NCBI GenBank assembly: GCA_032622095.1
Contig: CP136066.1
Span: 117,203,319 to 117,267,318, forward strand
DNA: 64,000 nucleotides
Origin: Siphonodentalium dalli
Taxonomy: Eukaryota; Mollusca; Scaphopoda; Gadilida; Siphonodentaliidae
Reading direction: 5' to 3'
Under the pieces are notes generated by a model. It was not told the DNA's origin and ran no database searches. It was given only the letters and a program-made list of their open reading frames with translations. Below are positions 1-11,575 of the stretch, piece by piece. The position numbers and the translations under genes are program-made. Numbering within the stretch: the first letter of the stretch is position 1; each line of letters begins with the position of its first letter.

Positions 1-620
1 TTCAACATTCGCGTGAAGTTGGCACAACATTCAACATTCGTTCAACATTCGAATTTTCTTGTACATAAGTTTGTTTTAATGTGAATGGATTAAGTGGGTC
101 GTATATATAGCACTCCTATCAAAATGAGTATTGGATACCTCGACGCTCATTTTTGAGCAATTTCAATTCCGGGGGAGAGAGGGGGCACATCATATACGCA
201 TAATCGGATCGGGCCCATATATGCAGGCATTGTACCCTGATGGTAATTTAATTCCCCATAGGGCCCACGCCTATCATGTGTGGTTTTCGCTGGCGAATGT
301 TGAACAAAAAGAACATTCAACATTCGTTCAACATTCGCGTGAAGTTGGCACAACATTCAACATTCAACATTCGTTCAACATTCGAATTTTCTTCTACATT
401 TGTTTTTTAACGTGAATGGATTGAGTGGGTGGTATATATAGCAATTTTGATAGGGGTGCTATATATACGACCCACTTACTACATTCACGTTCAAAAACAA
501 ATGTACAAGAAAATTCGAATGTTGAACGAATGTTGAATGTTGAATGTTGTGCCAACTTCACGCGAATGTTGAACGAATGTTAAATGTTGAATGTTGAATG
601 TCGTGCTAATTTCACGGACC
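1..620. repeat. Foldback cluster built on TTCAACATTCG
   Basis: Three copies of one 120-170 bp module are visible. Two are direct (about 1-125 and 313-450) and one is inverted (about 443-618). Each has reiterated TTCAACATTCG words, then GCGTGAAGTTGGCACAACA, then a GTATATATAGCA stretch. The second and third copies abut head to head near 448, giving a hairpin with arms of roughly 150 bp. The outer right edge reads CACGGACCCCCC. The 94-residue frame over 131-415 lies across these repeats and is not credible as a protein. Likely a non-autonomous foldback or MITE; no transposase is seen. Confidence 0.7.
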
Positions 621-952
621 CCCCTTCTTTATTGGTGGGACGGATTAAACGCGATAAACAAAATGATAATCGCTCCGACCTGGCAAGGTGAGCCACTATA
701 CTTATATTCCGTGTGTAAGAATTATGTCTTGTGATGCCATTTGGATGTACACTTTATGAGAATACGTGTAACACTTTGATAGCAAGAGTATTCTCTATTC
801 CCACCAAATATCCACACAGGGTTGCACATCACTTTAACATGGGCAACGCCGGGTAACCCTGCTAGTATACAATAATATGACCATATATACGCTAACGTAA
901 TTAACGAATCACAGCTATAAATCACACACATAAGGGAATATATGTCGCTTTT
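621..952. other. Unassigned spacer
   Basis: No repeat partner, RNA gene or plausible exon was recognised here. The 69-residue minus-strand frame has no coding-like features. Confidence 0.4.
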
Positions 953-2022
953 TAGTCGAGTTTTTCAAAAACTCGACTTATGGTTTGGCGAGGGACGGTT
1001 GGCGGGCGGGCGGGCGGCGGCGGGCGGGCGGACCTAAATAATGCCTTATAACTTTGACATTTGTGAACGGATTCAAAAAAAAATTGGTATGGCAGTTGCT
1101 CCCAATGACTATTTACTGCCTGTAGAATATAGGTCACGTCCGAACTTTTTTACAAGAGTTATCCATCTTAGATGGTTTTTAGTTAAGTTTTTCACCGATA
1201 GCGCGATAAGTCACGCAAATATTAACCAATTTCAACAATATATGGTATATGAGACTCTTGCAACAATATCTCGGACGAGTTCGAAAACCAGGTTTGTCCG
1301 AATTATTTTCGCGGAGTTATGGGCCTTAGTTTGTCTATTTTTAGCAATGTTATCACCGATAGCGCGATAACTCGATGAAATATTAACCGATTTCAACAAT
1401 ATTTGGTATATGAGTCTCCTGCAACAATATCTCGGACGAGATCGAAAACCAGGTTTGTCCAAATATTTATCGCGGAGTTATGGGCCTTAGTTTGTCTATT
1501 TTTTTTTGCAATTTTGTCACCGATAGCGCTATAACTCGATGAAATATTAACTGATTACAACAATATTTGGTATATGAGTCTCCTGCAACAATATCTCGGA
1601 CGAGTTCGAAAACCAGGTTTGTCCAAATGTTTTTCGCGGAGTTATGGGTATTAGTTTGTCGATTTTTAGCAATTTTATCACCATTAGCGCGATAACTCAA
1701 TGAAATATTAACCGATTTAAACAATATTTGGTATATGAGTCTCTTGCAACAATATCTCGGACGAGTTCGAAAACTTGGTTTGTCCGAATTTTTTTCCGGA
1801 GTTATGGGTCTTAGTTTGTCTATTTTAATAACAATTTTATCACTGTTAGTGCGATAAATCAATGAAATATTAACGAATTCAATTGATATTTGGTATATAG
1901 GTCAATTGCAATAATATACCACCGTCCGACCTTTCCCCCCGAAGTTGTGCACCTTATTGGCAGAAGTTTGGTTGGACTGCCAAAAAACTCGACAAAAGCA
2001 TCTTAGATGCGTACCCCTTGTT
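953..2022 (+). mobile_element. Helentron-like (pearl/DINE-type) element, ~162-bp core
   Basis: The 5' cap is a hairpin (AGTCGAGTTTTT, one base, AAAAACTCGACT at about 954-978), followed by a GGCGGGCGGGCGG tract. About five tandem monomers follow; the word CACCGATAGCGCGATAA recurs near 1191, 1352, 1517, 1679 and 1841, so the period is about 161-165 bp. The 3' cap has AAAACTCGAC, inverted relative to the 5' cap, then the hairpin GCATCTTAGATGC at 1998-2010. A subterminal inverted repeat plus a terminal 3' hairpin and insertion into T runs is the known plan of non-autonomous Helentrons. The open frames at 1041-1370 and 1467-1862 are readings of the tandem core, not proteins. Confidence 0.75.
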
Positions 2023-2229
2023 TAATGTTATAAAAATAAGTTCACTGATATGTATTCCCATCAAATAAGATTCACTTAGTCCTCACTTCGTTGTATGATT
2101 ATTATTGATTACAATGCGGATATAAGGGTTCATCGAAAGAGGGGGCCCAAATAGCAATTTAGTGTATAAATTTGGTCAATCGTATATCCGGGTATATGAA
2201 AAATCCGAGATTCACAACTAGAAATGAGG

Positions 2230-2965
2230 GTTCACACGGACAGCGATCCGGTATACCGTATTATATTGAAGCGTGCGCGTGTAAACTTAGACAGGGATCC
2301 GGTATACCGTATTATATTGAAGCGTGCCTGCGTAAACTTAGACAGGGATCCGGTATACCGTATTATATTGAAGCGTGCCTGCGTAAACTTAGACAGGGAT
2401 CCGGTATACCGTATTATATTGAAGCGTGCCTGCGTAAACTTAGACAGGGATCCGGTATACCGTATTATATTGAAGCGTGCCTGCGTAAACTTAGACAGGG
2501 ATCCGGTATATACCGTATTATATTGAAGCGTGCCTGCGTAAACATAGACAGGGATCCGGTATACCGTAGTATATTGAAGCGTGCCTGCGTAAACTTAGAC
2601 AGGGATCCGGTATACGTATTATATTGAAGCGTGCCTGCGTAAACTTAGACAGGGATCCGGTATACCGTATTATATTGAAGCGTGCCTGCGTAAACTTAGA
2701 CAGGGATCCGGTATACCGTATTATATTGAGCGTGCCTGCGTAAACTTAGACAGGGATCCGGTATACCGTATTATATTGAAGCGTGCCTGCGTAAACTTAG
2801 ACAGGGATCCGGTATACCGTATTATATTGAAGCGTGCCTGCGTAAACTTAGACAGGGATCCGGTAGACCATCTATATTGAATAAATTCACAAGAAGAAAT
2901 GAGGGTTCACACGGACAGGGATCCGGTAGACCATCTATATTGAAGCGTGCCTGCGTAAACTTATA
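2230..2965. repeat. 51-bp minisatellite, about 14 units
   Basis: Unit of 51 bp containing GGATCCGGTATACCGTATTA and a GCGTGCCTGCGTAAACTTAG segment. GGATCC recurs at 2295, 2346, 2397, 2448, 2499 and onward to about 2918, with small indels near 2506 and 2600. Because 51 is a multiple of three, two frames stay open (151 and 100 residues); these are artefacts of the period. The flank word GAAATGAGGGTTCACACGGA occurs at both array edges (about 2222 and 2896). Each unit holds the palindrome GGTATACC. Confidence 0.9.
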
Positions 2966-3355
2966 TATACTAAATATGCCTAGTCTAGTGAGGCAAGGGA
3001 ACGTAAACAAAGGCGAAACAGTCCGGATACGACATGACAATTGCAGACTTATCTGGATTCTGGCCCACCAAGACAAATGACGTCATGACGTCGTATACAT
3101 CCGGTTTTCTGCTATTAAACAAAGTTACATTGGAAATTTATCTAAATGAACATATTTATTGATAATAACTGCTTATAAATAAATACTTCAATTGTTCACA
3201 ATTCCGATCGTAATTCCCCTTATTTTGGAATACCAGTAATCGATAGACACAGTAAAAACAAATTCCGATTACGACATTGATGCTTTAATTACGCCCACCG
3301 ATCTACTGTGAAACAAAAGTGCTCGCATAAATTCAAAACAACATCGTTGTATTAG
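2966..3355. other. Unassigned spacer with a CRE-type palindrome
   Basis: No gene seen. TGACGTCA, a perfect CREB/ATF-type palindrome, lies at about 3078, overlapping a second GACGTC. The word TTAATTACGCC near 3285 resembles the end of the 2.2-kb element that follows and may be a degraded terminus. Confidence 0.35.
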
Positions 3356-5513
3356 ACAAGAAAACCATAGTCAGAAATGGTAACGCCACCAATATCATAT
3401 TATTAGCCATAAATATAAATTATAATACAATTATTCTATAAACTAGCTTTCAAATTTTATGTGGGAAATTTGCATACTTCCATATTTCAAATTTTCCCGT
3501 TTCTCGTGTCATACATTACTTTCTTCAAACTGTCTTCTTTATTACACAAGCTGATGGGCCCGACTTCGCCCGGCCTGTTTTCCATCTGATTTCCGGTGAA
3601 AGACGCGATTTGACCTTCAATTGACTATTTCGAAAGTCAAGGTCAGGTCAGGTCAGGGGCATGATTTGACCAGTCCAAAACACCCCCACCCGGAGAAAAG
3701 TACCCCTAGGTATCAAATTTCGTCGAAATCCGTCCGTTTTACCCCACTTGACCTTTAATGAACAATTTTGAAGGTCAACGTAAGGTCGGAGTCATGATTT
3801 GACCCGTCCAAAATACTCCCCCGACAAAAGTACCCATAGGTATCAAATTTCGTCGAAATCCATCCGTTTTATCCGATTTGACCTTTGATTGACGACATTG
3901 AAGGTCAAGGTCACGCCGAGGTCACGATTTGACCCGTTCATACTCTCCCCGGACAAAAGTATCCCTAGGTATAAAATTTCGCCGAAATTTGTCCGTTTTA
4001 CCCAAATTTGCGTTAACAGTTTTAAAGGTCAAGGTCAGGTCGGGGTCACGCCCAAAACACTTCCCGGACACAAATACCCATAAGTATCAAATTACGTTGA
4101 AATCTATGGAAAGCCGAAGAGGACATGTTGGTTGCTAATTGCTAGATATACGACGCGGTATTTTAAAGGTGTTTCAAACTAGGAGATAGAAGTATTCTGC
4201 GTTTCAAATGGTGATGAATTATAGTATTTTATTCAAATTTTATGGCATAAATTGTTATTAAAACCGTATATACTATAAAAAAAATGAATGACTCGAAAAT
4301 TAAGTGGGCCTTTAAACAAAGTCACAATTGCAGTTAGGCTCATCTCATACTCGTCCATTCAGCAATATTCTGCTGCGCAGTTTGTTATAGCCTCCAGTAT
4401 TCATTGAACGTTATAGCCCCAACTGTTATAATTCGCCTTTAGCAGGCGTACTTTTGCCTCAGATTATTGAGATATTAGGTCACACGTAATCACATTAAAT
4501 CGCATGGAAACATAGCAATTGTGTGGGCTGCTTGGCGTGAATATGTAATGAGAAATAAGGTCATACGTAATGACATTAAACTCAAGAAAACCCGCGAAAA
4601 CAAAACAAAATCACATTTAATGTTTTAAGTTATTTCCTTCATGAAAAGAATCTTCGTGATAATGAACCCTCTCAATACTTTAGAATATAGAATTAACCTT
4701 AAAATAACAAAAACCTTCGGAACACAGAACCTTCGGAATAACGAACCTTCGGATTTGTGAACCTTCGGAATAGCGAACATTCAGAGAAATTTCGGAATAG
4801 TGGACCTTCGTGATAGTGAACCTTCGGAATAGAGACATGCCCCCCAATATTCATATTATATGCCCAGAGTTCAAAGGTATGGACCCATAAAATTCTAAAT
4901 TTGGCCCTTAAAATATTGAACTCCAAATTGGAGCCCACACAGAACATCACTTAAGTCAACTGTACCTGTGTCATGTCCCAATGCGGGAGGGTCCATATAT
5001 ATCACAACATTCATATTATATGGCAAGAATTCAACGGTATGGGCCCACGTAATGACATTAAATCTCAAGAAAACCCGCGAAAACAAAACAAAATCACATT
5101 TAATGTTCTAAGTTAAGTTATTTCCTCATGTATCTGTAATGGGTATGCGCGCAGGATCAGTTCGGATGTGAGCGCACACTCCATAAAAAGAATCTTTGTG
5201 AAAATGAACCCTCTCAAATTAGTCTCAATACTTTAGAAAATAGAATTAACCTAAAAATAACAAAATCCTTCGGAATAGAGAACCTTCGGAATAGCGGACC
5301 TTCGGGATAGCGAACCTTCATAATAGAAACATGTCCCCACAATTACACCGGTGACGTAAACACATGTGCTAATCTTTGTCGTACTATCGTAACTATCGGT
5401 ATGATTTATACTCAAGTACGAAATAACCATAATACAATCGCCCAGTGGATTATCGATCGACCACACAATATGAAAAACTCTACACCAGTGTACACCACTG
5501 TGTGGCGTAATAA
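3356..5513 (+). mobile_element. 2.2-kb satellite-carrying element, copy 1
   Basis: Starts ACAAGAAAACCATAGTCAG and ends CACTGTGTGGCGTAATAA, ends shared with copies 2 and 3 in this window. Layout: terminal 250 bp; about four ~131-bp tandem units at 3600-4100 built on GATTTGACCCGTCCAAAAC and GTATCAAATTTCG; a long unique part; two blocks of a 16-bp unit (GAACCTTCGGAATAGC) at about 4700-4840 and 5265-5330. The segment around 4562-4740 is duplicated at about 5040-5280. Frames inside, such as the 83-residue one at 4699-4950, read through the 16-bp units. No transposase is present. The weak terminal similarity TAACGCCAC versus GTGGCGTAAT suggests short inverted ends. Superfamily unknown. Confidence 0.8.
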
Positions 5514-5589
5514 TAATTGGTGACGTCACAAAATCAGATATATAGTCTATATACGACCCAAAGCGTCTGGCTTTGGTTCGTTATAACAT

Positions 5590-5784
5590 TTATTTGATAT
5601 ATTTGTTTGAAAACTGTAAAAAAAAATACTCGACAATTGGTATTTTCGCATTCCGGCTAGGCTTCCATCCGTAACATTACTTCGTACTCAACAGACTTTC
5701 AAATAATGGAAATCTGGTTACCTTATTTTAAAACTCAGAGACTAAAGAAACCAACAACAACATTTGGGTACAGTATCCCTTTAA
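5590..5784 (-). mobile_element. Truncated copy of the AGGGGTACTGTAC TTAA element
   Basis: Read on the minus strand, it begins TTAAAGGGATACTGTACCC and matches the first ~190 bp of the intact element at 23902-24493, including a GTCTGTTGAGTACGAAGTA word. The far end is lost near 5590. Confidence 0.7.
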
Positions 5785-6050
5785 GCGAATAGTTTATTGC
5801 GTTTAAGCGCAATAAGGCATATCTTATTGATCTTAAGAACAAAAAGGAATCACCAATATCACTTTAAAAGCGCAATAAGGCATATTATTATTGCATTATT
5901 AGTCCATATTGCAATGGGTGGAGGTTATTTGTGACCTGGTGACTGTCCACGCGTAGGCCTATTCGGATTCTATACTATATATTTGCACAGATCGGTGATC
6001 TCATGATGGAGATATTAATTGCGCTTAAACGCAATAAGAACTAGAATGCA
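5785..6050. repeat. CTTAAG palindromic motif cluster (small)
   Basis: Several words related to TTGCGCTTAAGCGCAA occur (GCGTTTAAGCGCAATAAGG, AAGCGCAATAAGGCATA, GCTTAAACGCAATAAG), interrupted by unrelated sequence. Same motif as the dense field at 61.3-63.5 kb. Confidence 0.6.
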
Positions 6051-7049
6051 CTCAGAGAGATGCCAACGTGCGCAAAAATGTAATAAACACTAATTTAAAA
6101 AATAATTTCACTGTATTTTACTTAATTTATTTAATTTAATTTAATGTTAGCAAAAAAAGACAATTACCATTTCTCATTTCATCACAGACAAAAGGCAAAT
6201 TACTATATTAATCATTTAAGTAATTAAAACCAATGCCATGTTGCCGAAAGGATGAGACTTTAATATCGATTACATTTTTTTCAGCGGCATATTTTCATTT
6301 TCATTTTCCGATAGTCAAAGTTGACCAAAGGAGCAATTATAAGAAATAATTAATACTATTTGTGTAAATATTGATAGCAGCCAATATGCAACAATAAATA
6401 TCAATAATTAATCAATAATTAATCAATAACGATCATTTTATGTAATAATACACTCTTCAAACGGTGTTTGTGTCAACAGATGCGTTTTGTTTTGTGTTAC
6501 GCCATTCGTCGTATTTGACCCGGAACTCGGCTGAAGGTTAGGCTATTCAGCCTATTGCGTCGAATTACGAAATCGCGTTTTGAATGTCTCTCTTTTCCCG
6601 CACGATAAAAAGAGGTCTTCGCACGAACCAAAAATGATAAAACTTCCCAATTATATGTAAAAATACTCAAATGAAGGAGTCTATGTAGGTCCCGAGAGTC
6701 TATAGACTCTTTGATGTAGAGTTCTGATGGAGAAAATGTAGGTCGATCTAATTTTGTCATAACTCTGACGTATTTTGACCTGGGAGAAAAAAATCGAAAT
6801 CGAGGCTCACTACGAGCATGCCAGTTTTAAATATAGAAACAGGGAATTCCGACAAATGGCGATATCGGCGACAAACAAATAATCGAAAACAACACATAAA
6901 ATAAACATAGCAAAAACGCGGCACAGTGAAAATGTCAGAACGCCACGAGGTTTTACGTCGTTTTCGGTGACGTCATGGAGTGAAACGGAGTAGGGTGACA
7001 CCAACCTACGAATCTGTCTGATCGCCATACTGTTGCGCGAGCGCACGTA
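6051..7049. other. Unassigned AT-rich spacer
   Basis: Contains short AATTAATCAAT reiterations near 6400, a GAGTCTATAGACTC palindrome near 6697, and a TGACGTCA near 6969. The 87- and 78-residue minus-strand frames show no recognised motif. No gene supported. Confidence 0.35.
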
Positions 7050-7424
7050 ACAAGAAAACCATAGTCAGAAATGGTAACGCCACCAAGATTATAGTATTAC
7101 ATATAAATAGAAATTATAAAAAATACATAAAATATTTTGATAACAATTGCGTTTAAACAAGTAATCCTTCAAATTATTACTAACAAAGCAAGTAAACGAC
7201 TGTGGGGTCACTCAACAGATTATAAAGACTTGGACTTAGTATAATGTAAATACTAAAATTTAAATGAAATAATTAAAAGATAAAATTTAGCAAGTAGTAA
7301 AAGTTAATTTTCTCATTTAATTTTTTTTTGGGTTAAATAAAGCAATAATTTAAATGTAACATTTGGTTTAAAAAAAATGATTGACCGTGGCTCTTCCAAT
7401 AATTGTGCGACTGACCTGGGCAAT

Positions 7425-7680
7425 TGTTCTTAAGAAGTGGTTTTGAGAATTACTATGGAGGGAAATAGTTATGGCTGTGGCTTCGCAAGTAATTGACTTG
7501 GTGACGTGATGTTAACAAATCTGAACTCCAGTAAACCAAGGATGCTCCATACCAAATATAAGGTAAATTAATAATTCTTTAGAAGTTGTTTTAAGATTTC
7601 CTATGGAGGGAAAGAATTGTGGTGCTGGCTTCGCAACTATTTGACCTCATTGTAACAAATATAAATATTAGTCACTCAGG
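7425..7680. repeat. Two-copy diverged tandem duplication
   Basis: Two units about 160 bp apart share CTATGGAGGGAAA and TGGCTTCGCAA with matching order of flanking words. Confidence 0.5.
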
Positions 7681-8082
7681 CAATAGATGTATCTATTCTG
7701 TATATTAAGTTATTGGGTCTTACGTGTCTTGAGATGTCTAAATAGTTTTCGATGGACAGATCGCACAAGGGACCCACGCCAATCTTCTCTGTTGGAATTC
7801 CAATTGTTGGCTTATTAAATATGCACATATGCTTAAGATACAGTCGCGCGCGAATCACGCTCCCGTAAGTCGGGTTTTGGATCCCAGTTAATGAAAATAT
7901 CATTGAAATAATCGGTTTCCCCCAATAAACATCCATATATTCAATATACATGTTTTGGATCAGAATTAGGCAGTCCATATTGGACGCCATCGTGGAATCT
8001 ATTTTGTTTTGTTTTAATTTTCACACATATTTATTAGTTATGTGGATGGAGTTCTCATTAAACCTCATATCCTTATATTGGT

Positions 8083-8215
8083 TACAGTAATGCCCAACGT
8101 AATTGACCACTTAACCACATCAGACTTATTGGTGATTTTTCAGGATTTAAAATCCTGAAAAATTACAAATAATTCTTCTCTGGTTAAGTGGTCAATTACT
8201 TTGAACATTACTGTA
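8083..8215. mobile_element. TA-flanked palindromic MITE (CAGTAATG ends)
   Basis: Reads TACAGTAATG at one end and CATTACTGTA at the other. The arms (GTAATTGACCACTTAACCAC and its near complement) fold into one long hairpin. The apparent TA target duplication is typical of Tc1/mariner-type MITEs. No coding capacity. Confidence 0.8.
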
Positions 8216-8257
8216 TGAGGATTGAGTTATCATTAAACCTCAAATCCTTATATTGGT

Positions 8258-8390
8258 TACAGTAATGCTCAAAGTAATTGACCACTTAACCACAGCAGAA
8301 TTATGGGTATTTTTTCAGCATTTAAAATCCTGATAAATTACCCATTATTCTGCTGTGGTTAAGTGATCAATTACTTTGGACATTACTGTA
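8258..8390. mobile_element. TA-flanked palindromic MITE, second copy
   Basis: Same ends and length as the copy at 8083-8215, with a few substitutions. It has TTACCCATTATTCTGCTGTGG in the right arm region, a word shared with the remnants near 15.99 and 56.54 kb. Confidence 0.8.
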
Positions 8391-8649
8391 TGTAGATGGA
8401 GTTAAACATCACAACAGTGTGTTGGGGATTTGGACCTTGACTTGGGACCTTTGGTTTTTAACGCAACAAATGTGCGTACACCTTGTACACAAATTTCTTA
8501 TGTAACCAGAGTTTTTCTTGGATAAGATGAGTTTGAAGCCTTATAACATTTCAAAATGTTGTCAGTTTTGTATTTTCTGCAGCGGAACTCGACGCATTGA
8601 AGCAAAAGTTACAAGAGATAAAATGTGTACGTAACGAGGCTATAATACA

Positions 8650-9400
8650 AATGAAAAAATAAATTCAGGGAGGGGTGGGCGATACAGGGAACTAAGTGTT
8701 GAACCGATATAAATTTATAGAGCGATAATGACCAATGTTGACATATTATGCATCTCAACTCTACTGAACATTGCAACAATGCTATAAAATAGGGGGTGTC
8801 AGAATCTTAGTCATCTCTATATAGTGCCAGAATAGTCATTTATGGACTTCTATAAGATGTTGGGTTGGTACGTTATATGGACTCGGAGAAAAAGGGGTTT
8901 GTACCGATGAACTGACATAATTTAGTGGAGCGATGTTGCCATGTAATGTATCGCGACTGTACTAAAGCAGCAATGACATAAAATCATAAAATGGGGGGGG
9001 GGGTATGAAATGATCTCTATCTCTATAGATGGCACCAGGATTATATAGAAAGGAATAGCAATTGATATACGTATACGGTATACTATAGTAATACCATAGA
9101 CATATAAGTACAAGTATCACGCGATAAAATATTAAGTAACGTGACTATAGCGATGAAAAAATAAAATAAATTGGACCTGGATTAGAGGTTGGGTTGGTTA
9201 TATGTGGATAATTGGATATGGAATTCATACCGATGAAACGATACAAATTAGTGGAGCGATAAAGACCAATGTTGACACTTAGTCAGGCTACGCGGGAGAA
9301 AATAGGGGTTGATACGATAGGCCGAAATAAATTTGTCGGGTGATAATGACCAATGTTGACATATAAAGTAACACGACTGTACTGTCGCACAATTATCAGA
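8650..9400. repeat. Diverged ~200-bp tandem repeat, about four units
   Basis: Words such as TAATGACCAATGTTGACAT, GTGGAGCGAT and CGACTGTACT recur in the same order near 8725, 8930, 9255 and 9340. Divergence is high and unit edges are uncertain. An 11-G tract lies at 8993-9003. Confidence 0.5.
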
Positions 9401-9504
9401 TATAATGGTCAAATATGGACTCTAGTGCCCAATATGGAACAGCTCAGAAAACATTTGCACGGCCCTAAAATTTATTTAACAAGGCAATTGGCATCTGCCA
9501 TATA

Positions 9505-9850
9505 CAAATCGATTTATGTCGATAAATCTCTTATTTTTCAAATTTTCTAGCTCACACTTGGTGTGTGTGAGTGGGATACTTATATATTCCTAAAATGACA
9601 GGGTACAGCACGTAATTATTTTTTAGATCGAAGAAATGATTTTTTTTCGGTGACAAAATTTAACAGTAGAATAACACAGGATTTCCCATTAAAATCGATT
9701 TATGTCTATAAAACTGTCATTTTTCAAAATTTTGAGCTGAAATTTGGTGTGTATGTGTGTAATACTTATATATTCTTAAAATGACAGAGTTCGGCGCGTA
9801 ATTATGTTTTAGATGGAAAAAATTGAATTTGTTTTCGATAATAAATTTAC
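9505..9850. repeat. 187-bp tandem duplication
   Basis: AAATCGATTTATGTC occurs at 9506 and 9693, each followed by a GAGCT..A..TTGGTGTGT stretch and ACTTATATATTC. A more distant related stretch lies near 12065-12160. Confidence 0.6.
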
Positions 9851-10119
9851 ACTACAGCGTGGGCCGTGGACTGGACGGGTCATCGAGTAAACGCATTTTA
9901 TAAACAGGCTTTTGTCAATTGCCATTATGGTCAAATTAAACCCTTTTCGACCGGGACAGAAGATCCGAATAGTAGCTAAGATGTATTTAGATAGAATTAT
10001 CAAAAGAATTTGACCGATTCGGGTGCAGTTTAAGAGAATCGAGTGGAGAAATCTCGGTGATAATTCCAGAAAATAAAGATGGCGGAGAATCACAATGAAA
10101 CTACCCACAATTCACTTCA

Positions 10120-10575
10120 CTACACCAGGGGTTCGCAATGGGTTACACATTATTTTCAGTCTATCAAATTATTTATATTTTCAACAACAAGTGACTTTAA
10201 GTTTACAATTTCAGCCTATCCTGACTCTATCGATACGATTTATCATATTTTCATAAACATATTATACACCGGTGGCGTTAACTTTACAATTTCGGCATCT
10301 ACGTGATTCTATCGGTACGATTGAGTAATGGTACAAAATGTCAAATAATACCACAGGGGCTCCCAATGGGTTATATATTATTTTCAGTCTATCAAATTAT
10401 TTATATTTTCAACAACATATTATTACACCGGTGACTTTAAGTTTACAATTTCAGCCTGTCCTGACTCTATCGATACGATTTATCATATTTTCATAAACAT
10501 ATTATACACCGGTGGCGTTAACTTTACAATTTCGCATCTACGTGATTCTATCGGTACGATTGAGTAAGGTACAAA
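10120..10575. repeat. 228-bp tandem duplication
   Basis: Two close copies, aligned at CAATGGGTTA (10136 and 10364). Both carry TATTTTCAGTCTATCAAATT and ACACCGGTGGCGTTAACTT. Confidence 0.85.
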
Positions 10576-10676
10576 AAATCTCCAAGAATACATTCGCCCT
10601 GTCGATCCACCACACAATATCAAAATCACAGAAACTAGATACACCACATCTGTCTGTATCTGTAGTTGTTACGTCC

Positions 10677-11121
10677 TAGTGACCAATGCTGGCTTTTACA
10701 GGACGGCATCGAGTAGATCCATAATTTTTCCAGGAAGTTTTTGCCGAACCCGTGACTTCTTCGCCACGGTAGGGATCTTTAACGTGCGCACATTGTTGCA
10801 CACGGGACAGCCATTTGCATCGGCTCCCGATCCGACGGTGTGCCAAGCGTAGTGTCATCCCTGGTCATGACATTACGAGAGGAGCAGAGGTACGAAGTTA
10901 GTCCAGTACGCATTTTTTCAAATTTTTGTCTGAGACTCCTTGGCTTCTGGAATCTTTCTCAGATCACTGATCGTGGCATCGATGATTGATTTGTGATGCC
11001 CATGGTACTGGGAATGCAGATGGCGACACAAAGTCCGACCGATATTTTGTCGGATTTGAACCCTCGACCGTGTCGAAGGTGTAGCTCAGAGGTCGGCCCA
11101 CAAACCAACTGAGCTATCCGC
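10677..11121 (-). mobile_element. tRNA-derived SINE
   Basis: On the minus strand the head resembles a tRNA: GCGGATAGCTCAGTTGG starts near 11121, giving an RNA polymerase III A box (TAGCTCAGTTGG, 11105-11116) and a B box (GGTTCAAATCC, 11052-11062). The 3' acceptor half does not pair with the 5' end, so this is not a functional tRNA. The body downstream includes GCGCACGTTAAAGATCCCT (about 10771-10789), which looks like a conserved SINE central domain of marine invertebrates (from memory, not searched). The tail has no poly-A. The 60-residue frame at 10676-10858 lies inside the SINE body. Confidence 0.65.
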
Positions 11122-11159
11122 TTAATGAGGAGCCAGAGATGTAATTACGCTTCTAAATG

Positions 11160-11575
11160 TCCAATAAGAAATGTCTTATTTCGCTTAACCGCAATAAGGA
11201 GTCCCTAATTTCACTTAAGAGCAATAAGGAAAATTTAAATTGAGCTTAAGCACAACAAGCGAAGTCACGGTACCCGAGAGTATAGCGTACTGCATGATCT
11301 CCCGTGCAAGAGGACCGGGGGTCCAACCTGGTCAGGGTATTCTGACAAAAATCAGGAATCGGTCAGATACCAAGTTTGTCAGGCTGAAAAGTCTCATTCG
11401 AGATCACTAAATAAAGATCCGACTGCAAAAATGTCGACCCCCCCCCCCCCCATTACATTGTAATATCTACAGATACACGCAGAGAAGATCCTATTGCGCT
11501 CATAGTAAGATCAATAAGGAATCTCTAATTGCGTTTTATCGCAATAATGAATGTTCTTACTGCACTTAAGGGTGA
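11160..11575. repeat. CTTAAG palindromic motif cluster with poly-C
   Basis: Words like TCGCTTAACCGCAATAAGG, CACTTAAGAGCAATAAGG and GAGCTTAAGCACAA occur at 11170-11265 and again at 11495-11575. Between them lie unrelated sequence and a 14-C tract (11438-11451). Confidence 0.55.

Larger units (their letters stand above)
8041..8390. repeat. ~175-bp tandem duplication including a MITE
   Basis: The word TGGATGGAGTT and the segment ending CCTTATATTGGT are repeated, each copy followed by one MITE copy (8083-8215 and 8258-8390). The MITE with its left flank was therefore duplicated in tandem, rather than inserting twice. Confidence 0.7.
7050..10675 (+). mobile_element. Diverged 3.6-kb relative of the 2.2-kb element
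   Basis: The left end reads ACAAGAAAACCATAGTCAG and continues into TAACGCCACC, matching the left end of the 2.2-kb family for about 60 bp. The right end (about 10560-10675) resembles that family's right end: an ATTCGCCC word, a GATC..CCACCACACAATAT stretch, then ACACCAC and TTACG. The interior is unrelated and consists of several tandem duplications (7425-7680, 8041-8390, 8650-9400, 9505-9850, 10120-10575). Treating this as one element is inference from the two ends; it could be two separate terminal fragments. Confidence 0.45.

Noticed and set aside
2172-2627. 151- and 100-residue repetitive frames
   Set aside because: Caused by the 51-bp unit being a multiple of three; no upstream regulatory context or conserved domain.
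11040-11121. Functional tRNA gene on the minus strand
   Set aside because: A and B boxes are present but the acceptor stem does not pair and the sequence continues into a SINE body.
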